This document shows positions 1 through 21,608 of a stretch of DNA of 64,000 nucleotides, piece after piece. Source of the stretch: Manduca sexta (lineage: Eukaryota; Arthropoda; Insecta; Lepidoptera; Sphingidae); contig NC_051128.1 of assembly GCF_014839805.1 (NCBI RefSeq), positions 11,236,466-11,300,465 of the forward strand, read 5' to 3'. The notes beneath the pieces were generated by a model. The model made no database searches. It saw only the letters and a list, made by a program, of their open reading frames with translations, and had not been told where the DNA came from. Each line of letters starts with the position of its first letter. The first letter of the stretch is position 1. The position numbers and the translations under genes were made by a program.

Positions 1-2881
1 TAAAGAGGTGCAATTCATCAACCAGTGGCACTTTAAACCGATTTTAAAATTACTCCTCTTAAGGATTTTTCATTTAAATAGCCTAAGATTAAACAAAATA
101 TTAAATTTATCTTGTAGGCGAAAGACCCCTATCACCAAGCCTAAATCCGAGCCTGTTCTGAGCAGCGCTGTTTGCTTCCGTCGATTACAGTTCCCGAGGG
201 ATTTGATCTTGAACCGTTCCGTTCAGTGTAAGCCTGATGGACGAGTATTGTAAATATTTGCAAGTTTTGGAATTTGCAGTTCGTAACAATTATTTATATT
301 CATTCCTATATGACCGCCCTGAAGATAACTAGTCGGACTATGACGGTTGACTTCTAAGTGTAAAATGGTGCAGAAGGTGGCTTCAGTGCAGAAAAATCAG
401 ACCGGCTAAGATAGTAATTTTCTCGTGAACCCATATGGACAGGTAACACTGTTCTTTGTCTATTTATGTCGCCTAGCAATGTGTAAACATTTGAGTTATA
501 ATTCTATTTAAAAGTAGCTCTGAGGCAAAATAATATTAGGCTTTTAAGTGCGATATTTGCAGATTCTGTAGCAGCAGAAATATAAGCTGTTATTGGACTT
601 AAATGGATTATCGGACGTGAGACTTAGATTAATCTAAGCATTAATGATAATGCTATGTATATGAATACATAACTTATTAGCATTGTTAAACTATATTCTG
701 TTATCAATGTTCAGTGCTTGTATCAATTGAAATTCGTCTCGTTACTCAATGGAGTCGACCTTGCTCCTCGGCGGCCCTGACCCGATAGGATGAGCCAGCC
801 ACAAGGGACCGTTTGAGTATTGGAGCCACGTCCGATCTGCCAAATGTTTGGGGGACAAACGGATACATTATGGGCGAGGAAATTGGACGATCACGCGGAT
901 GTATTTATTGAGGCGTAAACTAGACGTAATTTTGGTTTAGGAATAATAACTGACTTTATACTTATTATTAATGATAGTCAAGTATACAGTGACCAAGAAA
1001 ATCAAAGAACCACGCCGCCTCATGGTAAAATATAGAACTAATTGGAAGAAGCAAAAATGGAGTCCCTAAGCAGGTTTTTGCTTTCCTGGTCAGGCTCTAC
1101 GAGGTTTTATGAAGTAATCTTAATGCGAAGAGGGTTCGGGCCTGTAATATAAATATATAAGCTTTGTTTACTGGCTTGCAATATACTCTTGTACCAATAA
1201 TTCAATGCTCCAAACATTTGGCAAATTGACATTATAGTAGTGCATAATATCGTCAGGTGAAACCACGAACGGATTGATACATAAGAAACATTTGCTGCTC
1301 AGCAAACTTTTTAGATTTTTTCCCCGTATGTATATAGAATAAAGTACAGTGATATAACTTAATATTACCTTAATACTAGTACTTAGTTCTTATGTTTGTC
1401 GTCTGATTACCAAGCTAGTCGTGAATTACTTCGTGGGAACTTCACGCGACAATTAACACGTATGTCGCACGTGCTAAATTAATTGTATATACCTTATACG
1501 GATTCTTAATCCTATTACGTTTTCGTGCTTATTTGACCAACGTGTACGAATTTTTTTCCAAGTTTTCGCTCGATTGGGTTTTCAGTATTTACCATAATAA
1601 ATTGCATAATAATTTAGGTATTGCTATTTGTGAACTATCATCATCGGCCATATCAATTCTACTGCTGAAAATAGGCATCCTAAAGATTTCCAGACGGACC
1701 TGTCAAAAGCGGCCTACATCGTGTTTCTGCCACCTTAATCAAGTCGTCTATCCACCTTACTATTTCGTGGAAACACATAGACAAATATGTTCTATAGATA
1801 TGTTGGTTGTCAAGAATTGTACCTCAATACTTGATAAATGCCTCAACAAACACAAAATTCTGGTCACTTAACGAAAACATTCAGCGACGCAATTCTGACA
1901 TTATACAGGGTCATTTTGACATTGCGTTACTAAATGAAACCACATGTCATATTCGTCTTCACCTTTGCCGACATTGTGCCAAAAAATATCCTTTAATAAC
2001 TAATATTTTCGCGAAAAATCTTGGTTTTAGTTTTCTGATTTTTTGATAATTTTGTAGTTTAATGCGAATATGGCGTGTGCGTGGGCGTATTTCTGACTAA
2101 AAGTATGATGTTGCCGGTGCAACGAATTCTCTTAGAGTATTAGTAGTGGCTTTAGGGCGCGTAAAATTAGAATTACCTTTTATGCTTCGCAATTTACACT
2201 TTTTTATTTTATACCTACGGCTCAAGTCACTTATTGTAAATTGTTATTTCCCAGTAGATAAATATGTTGTTTCATATAGTAACGCAATATCAAAACGACC
2301 CTGTATATTTGCGCACAATACGAACATTAAATTAAGGAATTCCAAGCATCTCATACTATAGTAAGCTTATTTGTCCCTAGCATTGCACGTAGTTAATACA
2401 ATTTCGTGACAAAAATAACGCAAGACGTCGCACTCTGATTCAGTTATTAGAGTAATAATTTAGCTAAATGTGTGCAGTTGGTACGTAGAAATGTGTCGCA
2501 GCTTCAATAGTAGTCGAGGCGGATTTTCCTCAATTAAGTCTTTAAGTTTATTGGCTTGTATTCTTAAAGTGGGGACGGTCATATGAGGCAAACAACCTGG
2601 GTCCCCTTTATTTTATATATATTATCTACCTTACCCAGTTAGTATTTTTGAATCAAGTGAAATTAGCATTTATATGTTTGCTTAATGTACAACCAAAAAC
2701 AATAACGAAGCGCCCGTTCAATGATGTCTGTCTAAACAACGACCAACTATATTTAGTCGCCTTACATTATATTCGGCGAGTAGCGTAATTTACCCATATA
2801 CCCTTTATTACGTTATTAATATCATGCTGCCATATAAATGGTAGTTTGAATTCAAATTTCAGCATTAACTATTGCATACGT
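1..2881. other. Upstream intron of the retm gene, no exon recognised
   Basis: AT-rich non-coding stretch left of the first recognisable retm exon. Open frames here are short and show no known domain, so I read the stretch as part of a long retm intron whose upstream exon (PRELI region) is outside the window. Around 1680-1760 the minus strand carries a fragment that also occurs, in the other orientation, at 26880-26960. Both encode the same degenerate peptide (SRRTCxKRP), so it is a LINE 3'-end relic and not an exon. The slightly GC-richer patch at 750-860 is unassigned. Confidence 0.5.
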
Positions 2882-3166
2882 CAGGGATGGCGAACTTTTT
2901 AATGGTTAACGTGCCATTATATATAAAAAAATTGCCTATAACGTGTCATCCAGGACCGGTTTTATCTATCTGAGTGCCCCTTTTTAGCGACTTTTTTTGA
3001 CCCAACTATATTTTTTAACGGGGCTTGGCAAATTGTCTTCACTGCACCTGATGTTAAGCGACGTGAAGCCCAAAGTAAGATACATATACATTGTTTTGTC
3101 TTGCCTGCCCGAATTATTTTGTCACGTGTCACCACTGGCACGTGTGCCACTGGTTCGCCAGCCCTG
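2882..3166. mobile_element. hAT-type MITE just upstream of a retm exon
   Basis: The segment starts CAGGGATGGCGAAC and ends GTTCGCCAGCCCTG, a 14-bp terminal inverted repeat with one mismatch. The CAGGG...CCCTG ends fit hAT superfamily DNA transposons. The 8 bases on each side (GCATACGT and TTAAACGT) agree at five positions, as expected of an old 8-bp target duplication. There is no transposase frame, so it is non-autonomous. The interior (about 2955-3100) contains a piece resembling the SINE-B family described elsewhere in this window. It ends 101 bp before the exon at 3268. Confidence 0.65.
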
Positions 3167-3176
3167 TTAAACGTAA

Positions 3177-11034
<7,858 letters not shown>

Positions 11035-11336
11035 TGCGCGCCGCCCGGCGCCGCCGCGCGTCTGCAGTAGCTACCATCTACCACCTACCATCATGCTTTG
11101 AACGTCACTAGGGATGAGTCAGTGTTGCTAGCTCAAATGTTATGTCCAGGGAGATCTGACTTCATAGTCAGCCATTTTATGTCATTGAAATAATTATAAT
11201 GAAAAGATAAAAATTTTAAATATTTGTAACAATTTAAAAAAAATATGTCATCAAGATTTTGTCTTTTTACCATTAATTGAAGTCATTCTTGGACATTACA
11301 TTCTTGCATTTTAGGGTAAACTTGACTCAAGATCTG

Positions 11337-11342
11337 AATAAA
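11337..11342 (+). terminator. Candidate polyadenylation signal of retm
   Basis: AATAAA about 300 bp after the retm stop codon, in AT-rich DNA. It is the first canonical signal downstream, but others follow, so its use is uncertain. Confidence 0.35.
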
Positions 11343-13986
11343 ACACTCCTAGTTACGCAAACGCTTGAAGAATATTAAAATGGGTTGCAATATTAAAATA
11401 ATGAACATTATTATATGTGCTATAGAAAATTTATATGAGCTACAAATCATGGAACATTGTGGAAATAACAAATTATCGTTAAAATATTTTGAAAGTTCGT
11501 ATGAGCTATAAGTAAATAAGGAATTACAACAAATTTATATTTTTATCTGTTTAATAGATAATGGAATGTTAAAATTTATTTTTCATACTTGCTCGGGTTA
11601 TGTGATCTCGATTGCAATTTCGTCCGCAACATTCTCACAAAGCTTTATCAAAATTGTACAAGCATTTGTATTAAGATTGTTAGTGAAAATAGAACTGGCA
11701 TAGGAATTAATAGAATACATCTACCATGAAACCATAGATAATATTAATGCAATATCTATACTTGGAAGTACTAAATAATATGACTATAAAGTCATTATGG
11801 ATAAATTACTCACTTGAACCTAACTTTTTCGAGTTCCTGCATAGAAAAATAATTCAAGTTTCCCTTTTCGAAGTAAATTTACGTATTTGGAGTTATACAT
11901 CTGCAAAAACGTACGCTCACAAAATTATAGTACTGAGAACGCGATACAATAGCAACAGCTCAAATATTTTTGTGTAAATATGTTAAGAAAACTAGCAAAT
12001 ACTATTTTAAAGAGAAGTGGTGGGGGTATAAAGCCTCCATTGGGGGAGGTTCACGTCCTTACTAGGACGTGTGTAGGCAAATAGTTGGTATTAGACATAA
12101 AAATATATTTTTCTTATATAGGTAGTAAATATTAGGTTATTTAATTATAAGTGGTTAGGAAAACACGTATTGGGGCATTTTTTTGTTTTTTATTTTTGTA
12201 AAAAGTATAAAGCGACACATTCATATTTGAATTGTTTTTTATTTAATTTTTTACACAAATAAACTATTTATGATTATCTTATGTGTTTTTTGCTCAGTTT
12301 TGTGTGAGATATGTTAACACAAACTCTGAGAGCATTTCCTTCAAATAGCGTTGTGCAATCATTGTAATAATAATAGGCTAAGCAATTTTATTTAGTCAAT
12401 ATTTCATGCTATAGTAAAAAAATCTTTTTTTTTTTATTAAATATGCACGGTTGAAGTGTATTTTATGATATCCTTGCATAATAAACATAGCTATGGATTC
12501 TTCAATATTATTTTATGATGATAAAATACGTGAGAAATCATCGTGTTTCTTTGCTGCTGCAGCCAGGTTTGTTGCGAGACTGACTATAAAAAAATCAGGT
12601 GATTGGCAAAATAAAATTATTTTTTTTTGCAATTATTGAATTATTTATGTTAACAAACTGGTAACTAAAACACCTGAAGTGTTGGGCTTTCAAACTTAGG
12701 ATGTGGTTATTTAACCTTTAGCAGCTTGTATCTGGGAGGTTTATTTTTAATTGTAAAATATTAGTTGGGATGAAGCACTAAAATTCATTGATTTATGCAA
12801 TATTTTCCCACTTTGCTGCAATCGAAAAAGTAGTAAGTGCGCCACGCAGAACCTATGATTCCTTCACTTATACCACAAACGTTTAAGATTATTAGTTTTG
12901 TAATTATTTTATAGTATTAAATGATAGCATAATTGTAATAAGCAAGTCGATATAATGTTAGTGCAATTGATTCAGTCGCTTGACTACTGCATATTTTTAA
13001 AAGAATACATACTTAGAACGTAAAGGGTTAGAAATAAAAACAACGGAAATTGTAAATGCGGAATTTTTATTTTTGTAACGTGTACATAATAATGCAATTT
13101 ATATTTATAAAACTTTATTGTAAATTATTCATTAAGAACTTCTAACATAGCGGATGGTCAAACTAATAAAATTCGTTTTATAGTACTGCAGGACGCTATC
13201 AGGTAAAAAAGCGGGAAATTGGTAAAAATACGCACTTTTTGTCTTCTGCGCCATCTTACAAAATGGCGGACGCGACACAAATAATTTTAGAACTACAGAT
13301 TCAGAGAAATGGAAGTTCAATGGAATACAATAATTATAATTGGTCGAGGGCGACATTACTTCGCCCATAATTGCCCGTCCTTAAACCCTTATTATTCACA
13401 TCCCAAATCTCTGAAGTAAAAGAGATTAAATACAGACGAATTCATTTTTCTAAGTCTGCAGAAATAACCACTCTAATAGAGTTTTAATGCACAAAACCAG
13501 TAAATCATTTACGTTCACATATTACAACACATTTAATAGAATCACTTATATAATTAAACTACTAAATAATTATTTGAGCATTAAGTATAAATTGAAAATG
13601 GGTTTGAAATAATGCTTTGGTCCTTTGCCGTTATCTAATTGAACAAGAAATGTAAATATTGGTCATTACAAGAAGTTATAGTTCTGTAATATTTTCATAT
13701 CAAGATTTTAATTTTAAATCAGTGGCACTTCCATAAAACATTGAACGTCTATCTTGACGTAATGTCCATACGCCTTGTAGTTACTGTTGCTTTAGATAAG
13801 ATGCCAATGTTACCAACCTAAAAGTCTCACCTCTACTTAAATTTTTAACAAACAAATAAAATTTTCAAATAACATTCAAGGTACAAAAATTTTCATAATG
13901 AATAGAGAAAGTTATTATTAGCAAAGGGATTCGTATTTTAATAAATATAAATCTATATAAGTAAGGCACGTTTTAGCAAACAATTA

Positions 13987-14491
13987 CCCCCTTATTCATA
14001 GACGTTTTTTATCTAAGGACGGAGCATTACTATGATAACAAGTCTGTTTCTCAGTGCTGACGGCATGGCAGCCTTCACAGTGCGTAGACATAGGGCCGTT
14101 GTGATTGGGTAATAATAATAATAATAATATCAGCCCTGTATTATATACTTGCCCACTGCTGAGCACGGGCCTCCTCTACTACTGAGAGGGATTAGGCCTT
14201 ATAGTCCACCACGCTGGCCTAGTGCGGATTGGTAGACTTCACACACCCTCGAAATTCCTATAGAGAACTTCTCAGGTATGCAGGTTTCCTCACGATGTTT
14301 TCCTTCACCGTTAAAGCAAGCGATAATTCACAAAGAATTTTAGATTGGGTAATATTGAGATACAACTTGAACTAGTTGGCTGTCGGATAAAGCTGAATAA
14401 AGAGCAAGCTGTCAGATAAACAAAGCTGAGAAACACTTGTTATGACAGCAATGCTCCGTCCTTAGATAAATAACGTCTATGAATAAGGGGG
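13987..14491. mobile_element. TA-flanked MITE interrupted by a SINE
   Basis: Ends are CCCCCTTATTCATAGACG and CGTCTATGAATAAGGGGG, continuing inward as a ~45-bp terminal inverted repeat that includes AAGGACGGAGCATT and its complement. TA precedes the left end and follows the right end, consistent with Tc1/mariner-type insertion. A SINE-A tail (14115-14342) is inserted in its middle, so the MITE itself is about 265 bp and older than that insertion. Confidence 0.8.
14115..14342 (-). mobile_element. 5'-truncated SINE-A inserted in the MITE
   Basis: The body and tail match the SINE at 8376-8690, but the tRNA-like head is absent, as in 5'-truncated retroposition. The direct repeat GATTGGGTAATA lies at 14103-14114 and again from 14343, marking the target duplication within the host MITE. 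The (ATA)n tail is at the left end. Confidence 0.8.
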
Positions 14492-16501
14492 TAAATCGTT
14501 AAGTTGAAAAAATATAATAGCGTTACGTTTCAATGTGGATTCTGCCTATAGAAGAGGAATTGTACACTAAATTGTTGATGTAAGATGCTTTGAAAATGTT
14601 ACTAGGAGCTAACTTGGAATTTAGTGTGGGTCGAATATCATGCGAGTGGGGGTCAGGAGCCCTGTCCAGTTCGGCCCTGTAGGGAAGCCATTAGTATATG
14701 TAAGTGCAGAGATCGGTCCTATTCGTGTTAGATGAATCCGCTACGAACAATGTTAGCGGAAGTTATTGACTATTGAAATAAAATCTTAATGTTTTATTGT
14801 GGTTTCATTTTTAAAGCCGTTTCTCCAAATATCTCGTGTCTATATATCTATTCCAAATAAAGATCAAGGTAATTGTTGTAAAACTCTTGGTAATGCAGAT
14901 CAAATTCAGAGCCAGCGTGATACTTCGTATTGAGAGCAGCGGTACATTTATTTAGGTTTAAACAGATTTATTCTAATAGTCACCTTAAACAATGCCTTTA
15001 GTGTTTTATGATCGTATCCTATCAATCCTAATTCTATGATACCATATTTGTTTTAATTCAACCATATGACGAATCTAAACTCCAAAGATCTGAAAGGCGT
15101 TAGCCTGATCACATAGTTCTAACTTCTATGCCATGTAATCCAAAGCTTTGGGTCGCGTTGCTATTGTAAACAGGCTTGTGATGGAGGTAGTTATAAATAA
15201 GTTATTGGAAATAAATCACTGCGAAAAATGATTTACTTTAAATAAATTTCACAATGTGACCTACATTGATTTTGCAATATTTCACTCCCAATAAAGTCTG
15301 ATAAGGCTCGTTTATGGAACATATTTTTAACAATTGCATTTATTTCCGTTTTCAAATTCTGATTTATTATTTTGGGTCTTAACAACACCTAACTTCCTTT
15401 AATATAGAAAAGGCTGATTGAGATTAGAAAAACTATGAACCAATAAAACTGCACAAAAAAGTACCTCCGTCCGTCGCCTAGCTTTGACTTCTAGCTGTGT
15501 CCCTCATAATCTTCTTTTCCCTTAACTTTTTTCATAGCCTAAGTTACGCGGAGAAAGCGAAAGTACTTTACTTTTTCCTAGTGTTTATTTTTTGGGTTTG
15601 GTCTAGCAATTCTAGCGATCACTCTCTACAAACAAGTTCCAAACATCTATAGCTGCTTCTAACTTTAGATATAGGTTTCATCCTCGAAAAATTATAATTA
15701 CCGAATGTTTTGCAAATAGACTGCAATTTTTATTTCATCAAACATTTATAAGGCAAAGATGTGTTGCTACCTACGAAGATAATGATGTGATTAGCAACGT
15801 CTATCGATAATATTAGAATATATCACTAAAACGAGCAACTATTTCGTAAGCATAGCGCAATTGTACATACATAAAAATTTCAATCATTTTTGGGATTTAT
15901 TTTCTGTATTGGAAACGTTGGGCCTTTTATAACCTTACTTTATTGCTGAACAGAGTGTTTCCACTTGAAATCGTTTTATAGCTCCGATAAGCGCTACGTA
16001 CAATTTTACGCCATGAAAAAATACTAGTTTTTAATATAATGAACTGTACGTAGGTACGCTTCGTCGTTAGTGATTGTTTCTTCATTATGCTTTGCTAATC
16101 CCACATTTAGATTTAAGCAAAACCATACCACACTGTTTGATACGTAAGATAAAGGACCACTAATAGAATTTGGAACATACTTTTGATAATTATTTTGTCT
16201 TTCTAAATCTACTGTCTATCCAGATGAGTACCCGCAGTCATAACAATCGTGCTTTGTCAGAAGTAAAAGTAGCTCTCCAGTAAACTATATCTACATAAAT
16301 AAACATGTCGGTCTGTTGAACTACTGTCGAAAATAAAACATACCCATAAATACTATTGCATTTATTGAACTTTGCATTTAGAAAGGATTATCATTAGACA
16401 GGGGAAGGACCTAGAAAGTTTCGCTCAGAGTAGCTTTAGGGCTATGTACGCCACTAAACTATGAAGCTATTTTGGATACATTGATTGATGATGATGACGT
16501 T

Positions 16502-16812
16502 ACTGGTGGTAGGTCTCTTATATGTGAGAATCTGCCTGGGTAGGTACCAAAGCAGTGTCTATTTCTGCTGCCAAGCAACAGTGTGTAATCACTGTTGTGT
16601 TCCAGTTTGAAGTGCATTCTAGCCAGTGTAAGTAGTGGGCATAATAAGATTTAACATCTCATATCTTAGAATTGTGAGCACAGTGGAATACCAAACAATA
16701 CTTTGTTATTCAATGTGTTAGATGGTGTTTCTTCTGTATATGGACGGTCGTATCGCTTAGCATCAGGTGAACAGCAAGCTTGTCTCGTCGTTCAAAGCAA
16801 TAAAAAAAACAT
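16502..16812 (+). repeat. LINE/SINE-C family repeat, long copy
   Basis: Starts ACTGGTGGTAGG and ends in an A-rich tail after 'CTTGTCTCGTCGTTCAAAGC'. It contains family blocks 'GTGTTCCAGTTTGAAG', 'GCCAGTGTAAGTAGTGG', 'GAGCACAGTGGAATACCAAA' and 'GATGGTGTTTCT'. Related copies are at 28698-28988, 51078-51275 and, inverted, 40655-40925 and 44490-44650. I take it to be the 3' end of a non-LTR retrotransposon family; the superfamily is not resolved. The open frame inside (16703-16897) is a by-product of the repeat. Confidence 0.65.
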
Positions 16813-16879
16813 TGATAACCATTCCAATTTTTTTTTAACGCGTAGAGTTACCAATCAAATCCTCAAAGTAATCTTGAAT

Positions 16880-17035
16880 GTTTATCAGGCCAGATAGCGA
16901 CCACCGTAGACAAAGTGTAAGACCCGCCATAGTGGCCCACGTAAGTTATAGTGGCGTCCCGGGATCCAACAGGCCGTCATAATTTTGGCAACCGGCGAGA
17001 GTTGTCAGTCGACACTCTACTCTACTACACTTAGC
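16880..17035 (-). repeat. SINE-B family copy, inverted
   Basis: Contains 'ATCCAACAGGCCGTCATAAT', 'GGCAACCGGCGAGAG' and 'GTCAGTCGACACTCTA', matching the complement of the other SINE-B copies. Non-coding. Confidence 0.6.
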
Positions 17036-18335
17036 ACGATGAGATAATGTGTGGACACTCTAACATGCGAGAACAATAAATATATATGAAAAGAGGGCTA
17101 AATAATCGCTTCTAGCTACCAATGTGGGGCAGTAAGAACTTGCATTTAAATGGTTTATCGCGGCGTTATTGGAAAAATGGCGCTAACAATGCAGTCATTA
17201 ACCACCCAACTGGGTCAGCTTTTACAAACCAGCCGTTAAACTGAACAAACTAATTTATATCAGTGGTTCGCAACTTTGACATACTGTTCTTATTAGGGAA
17301 GTGAAAAAAAAATTATAGGTTATCTCACACTCACACACTCTATACCTAACTTTGCTGTCAAGTTTCGTTCTTTTTTTTTATATGACACGGCAAAGGGACT
17401 GTCGTTGTCGATCGACGAGACGCGTTGTATTTCCCGACGGTAGCCATAATAGGTAATGCTAGTCTGCATTACTGGTTATAGGCATAAAATAGGTACCTCC
17501 GTCCTTTACGCGCGCAAATAATTTCTTGCATATTTGTTCCATAATCCGAGCGTACATTACCCTATTTTGTTTAAACTATTAGGACAAATAAAATAATCAA
17601 ATACGGCGTGACGCCGGAACACAAATTGGAAAGTAAATCGAGTGTGTACCGCGCTTTGCCTTGGTTGTAAAAATGGCCGCGGTTTAATGTAAAATCCTTT
17701 TTGTAAGACTGCTGGATGGTGTTGTACAGTTAGTGAGTTATACTTATTAGGTGAACGGCCCGGTCCTCTTATTAATTTATAAAATGACCCTGGACATTGG
17801 ATGCAACTAACTTCTTGATCTAAAGAATTTGTTTAGATGCTCATAAGACGTAATATTACGTGCATCTATGTAAATAGCGCTATTGGTAAGTACAGTTTGT
17901 CTGCATTATGGCTAGACTTTTTCCCCATCCTAAGGCACCCTAGGGTTGCGACTTCAGATTTCAAGGTTCAAACTTGCCCACAATAATAATAATATTACAA
18001 ATCTATGTACCTAGATGAAGAGTCCCACAATCAAGACAGAGGTTTTCATCACCATATATAAGAATAAAATGTTCAATTCGAAAACGCAGTGGTGTAAGAA
18101 AGCTAATATTTTTGGTCATTAAAGAATCAGAATTTTTTGGTAGCGATTGCCACCTAAATTCGCAACACCAGAGCATTCTTACAATAAGAAAAAATCTGTA
18201 CCTAACTTCTATTTTACTGTTGAATGAAAAAGTTGAACGAAATATTCGGTACGAAAACTAACCTTATTTGCATTTGTAGCTCTTTTCTGGCAAATACCCA
18301 GCCAGAAAAGAGGCTAATACCCATTTATTGATAAA

Positions 18336-19152
18336 CTAGCTTCCGCTCGCAGCTTCGCCCGCGTGGATTTCGGACTTCAAAAATGGAGGAGGTGCTCAAT
18401 TTGTCGGGATGTTTTTTTAATGTATGGTGGTATGCAGGTGGTCCGATTGTCCGGTCAGGGTCTGATGATGAGATCCTGGTGAAATCGAAGGAAGCATATA
18501 GCATGATTCAGTATTCACGGGTAATGGCTTATTATTAGCGTATTTCATGTATAACTTTGGTGTTTCTATCCCGATTTCTATGATTCTTTTTTATGGAATA
18601 TTTAATAATGTAAACTTTTTTAATTAGGGATGACTGAGAGTGTTATAAACATAAGAGTAGACAAATATAATGAGAAAGCTTCGAACTGCTAAGCTATCGG
18701 GAGTTACACGTGTTATTGTGAGTCAACCATAAAAGATAGACATATGCTGTCGTGGGATATTTTTACATAATTTTAAGGAGAACATTTCCGTCATACATGA
18801 TTTCTGTGTAGCTTTAACCATTAAGGTTGCACACGCGACGGAAGCTTAAAAAATGGAATAACTTCTCCCGTTTTCCCAACATTTCCCTACACTGCTCTGC
18901 TCCTATTCATTGTAGCGTGATGAAAAGTATACTATAACCAGCACAGGAGTATGACAAATAAGTGTACCAAGTTTCGTTAAAATCCGTCGAGTAGTTTTTG
19001 TTTCTATAACGGTTATACAGACAGACAGACAAAAAATTTACTAATTGCATTTTTGGCATCAGTATCGATCCCTAATCACCCCCTGATAGTTATTTTGGAA
19101 ATATATTTCATGTACAGAATTGACCTCTCTACAGATTTATTATAAGTATAGA
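18336..19152 (-). mobile_element. Second Helitron-like family, 817 bp
   Basis: The plus strand begins CTAGCTTCCGCTCGCAGC after an A and ends ...AAGTATAGA before a T, so on the minus strand it runs TCTATAC...CTAG within an AT target. The interior differs from the 9162 element: it carries (CAGA)n near 19020 and a conserved block around 'CAGTATCGATCCCTAATCAC' instead of the 123-bp repeats. No Rep/helicase frame. Confidence 0.7.
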
Positions 19153-19928
19153 TGAGATGAGGTTCTGTTTTTGGTTGGTACTGGACCAGTAGAGCAAATT
19201 AAAATCCATCAATTACTTATTGCAAACATGAAGCCTTTGGCTATCAGAAATGTGTGTCTTAAAAATACTGGATGAATAGCGCAAGGTGCAACATGTTTCT
19301 CAATAAAGGGAAAATCATATTCAGATGGATAATTTAGTCTAAAACACAAGCTTCGTACGAAAAATATGTTTGAATAATAAATTCATGTTTAGTCCTTCAT
19401 TATCATAATACAAACGTTTCTGAAAAAGCATTTTTGTGATTCGAATATGTGAAGGAAAATGGATATTTAGGTGATAATAATCCAGAAATAAGCAGACACT
19501 AAGTGCAGTGACGGTGCAGTGATTGTAGAATTATAGAAGGAATGACACATTAACGAATAAGAAAATCATATATCTATTGTTGGACGTTTTTATCATAGAG
19601 CTAAATACAATATAAAAATTTACTTGGGTAGGTAGTCTGTATTGAAAATAATGTACCTATTTTTTGCTGAGATACGGGCATTTTGCCTAACTTTTTAAGT
19701 AGGTACATAATTACTTATTAAAAATGGCACATGAAGAAGAAAATTAATAGAAAAGACTAATAACTACTAAAACTTTGTGCATCATTTCATATTTTTCATC
19801 TAGAGAAACATAAAACAAATAATTACAAAAAATTACAAATTGGAACTTACGAGAAACTAAACTTTCAAAACCATACGTGTGTCAAACACGTGGCCAGAAC
19901 ACCGTGGAAACTTGGAAAAATCACTCAC

Positions 19929-20062
19929 AGTCCGAATCGAATGGGTCACGTGTCTTCAGGTGTTGGTGGTACGCCGTGACGACACGAGTCGGGGCGAACA
20001 AACTTCTTTGGGCACAGTTTGCTCAATCCGCTCGGGTCGCCGCGGTGTCCGAGTGTCGAACT
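19929..20062 (-). promoter_or_regulatory. Candidate minus-strand promoter and non-coding first exon
   Basis: In an otherwise AT-rich tract, 19980-20090 is clearly GC- and CpG-rich. On the minus strand it holds a perfect arthropod initiator (TCAGTT at 20064-20059) and, about 134 bp downstream, a strong splice donor (GGACT|GTGAGT, donor bases 19928-19923). Two CACGTG E-boxes lie at 19887-19892 and 19947-19952. No long frame runs through it and no minus-strand exon is recognisable further left, so the product could be a non-coding RNA or an unrelated CpG patch. The long plus-strand open frame here (19877-20308) has no family resemblance and is probably chance. Confidence 0.3.
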
Positions 20063-21608
20063 GATCCCGCGCACCACCACCATGCTACTGCCACTAGTGT
20101 GTTTCCACAAGTGTTTTCTGAAACAATTGTAAATTTCTACTATTACCTTGTGATGTCGCTGGTTGTGGCCGGTGTTGGCGGTTTTGAGAAATGTCGGATT
20201 TTTTATAGTTGGGTAAAGCGTTTGAGTAAGAGTAGCAGCGCAAAGATCTTATACTTAACTGCCTGCCACTGCATCGCGCTCATCATATTAATTATACTTA
20301 TTATGTAAAATCTCATAATACCCCTTAATCACACATCTACTTCGATAGAAATATGCGAAGCAGTGGTACTCAAATCACGACGACGAGGCCTACCAAAAGA
20401 TGAACTGAATTTGATGTAACTATTTTTAGCATTTAGGCAGGTGGATACAACGATTCAAACTGAATACTTCGGGTAGTAGAATCACTATTGAGAAATGGAG
20501 ACATTGCCTAGAGCTCGAATGGCTAACTAAGCTTTTTCGAGGCATTAACTCTGTCATACAAAAACTATAAAGTGACAATATATTGTGTTCGTATGACGAG
20601 TAAAAATTTCCGGAAGCTTTAAAACCAGCTTGCTTGTTTGTCGGCAAATACTGTAAAAGCAAGCTGCACTGCACTCAGGCGTACTAATTAGTCCTTTTGC
20701 CTCACGAGAAGACTAAAAACTAGTTTAATGTAGTCTTCAGTTCCGTTGATCAAGGTAAACTATTGAAGCTTTCTTGGTCAGATAACAGTGAGTAGTGAAC
20801 ATCAGCAATGTGTTACGACGATTTTTTCTTTGTATTTCCATTTCTCCTCCTCTGCTACTTTCTTGGGAGCTGTTACAACTAAAACGCTTTAGGATAATCA
20901 GAATCCAAACCACAACTACTGCTGCAATAAGACACACAACCTAGACATTCGTGAAAACCCCTAATTTTTTCCACAACGCAACCCAAGACAAATACAAGTG
21001 TAGAAATATAGGCAGCAACCACCGACCCACATAGCTGAGGCGAGGGGTTCCGCGCTTATCAGCTGTTGATAAAACTTAACGGCTAGCAGGCGGATAAACT
21101 GCGCCGTGAAATCGCAGCGAAACCCAATCATTGCGTTGTTCATGTATTTGTGTCACTGATTGGATCTGATCGGACATGTATCTCTATACATATTGAACTA
21201 TGTCGGTCCATGTGTGGGAGACGCTCATACATTTTCTGTCATAAAATTATTGTAATAATAGTTTTAGTGGTAGCAGCGACGTTTTTTACGAAGTAGAAGA
21301 ATAGTCTTTTAAGAACGAGGGTGCGACTAGATTCTTTTTAATAAAGAACTAAATTTTTTTTGTATCCATCAGTGTATTACTCATATGGTGATATTTTTAA
21401 TTACGATTACATTGTGGTAGACCGTAAAGCTAGTCATAGATCGACCAGCTCCTTAGCGATGCCAATCAATCCAATGAAACCAGTTTGAAGTATAGCTATC
21501 GCATCATAGCAAGGCAAATAGCTCAGAGTGCAATAGACCCATATTGCTTTCAACCTTTTTTACTATTTAAAGCTTACCAAGTTTAAACTTACTCACAGTT
21601 ATACTATA

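Noticed and set aside
13132..13368. Possible minus-strand exon (78 codons)
   Set aside because: No family match, weak composition, and no acceptor/donor pair linking it to the candidate promoter at 20.06 kb.
19877..20308. 143-codon plus-strand open frame, the longest in the window
   Set aside because: No known domain, His run and mixed composition, a second overlapping frame of similar quality, and no promoter/splice support on that strand. More likely a by-product of the local GC rise.
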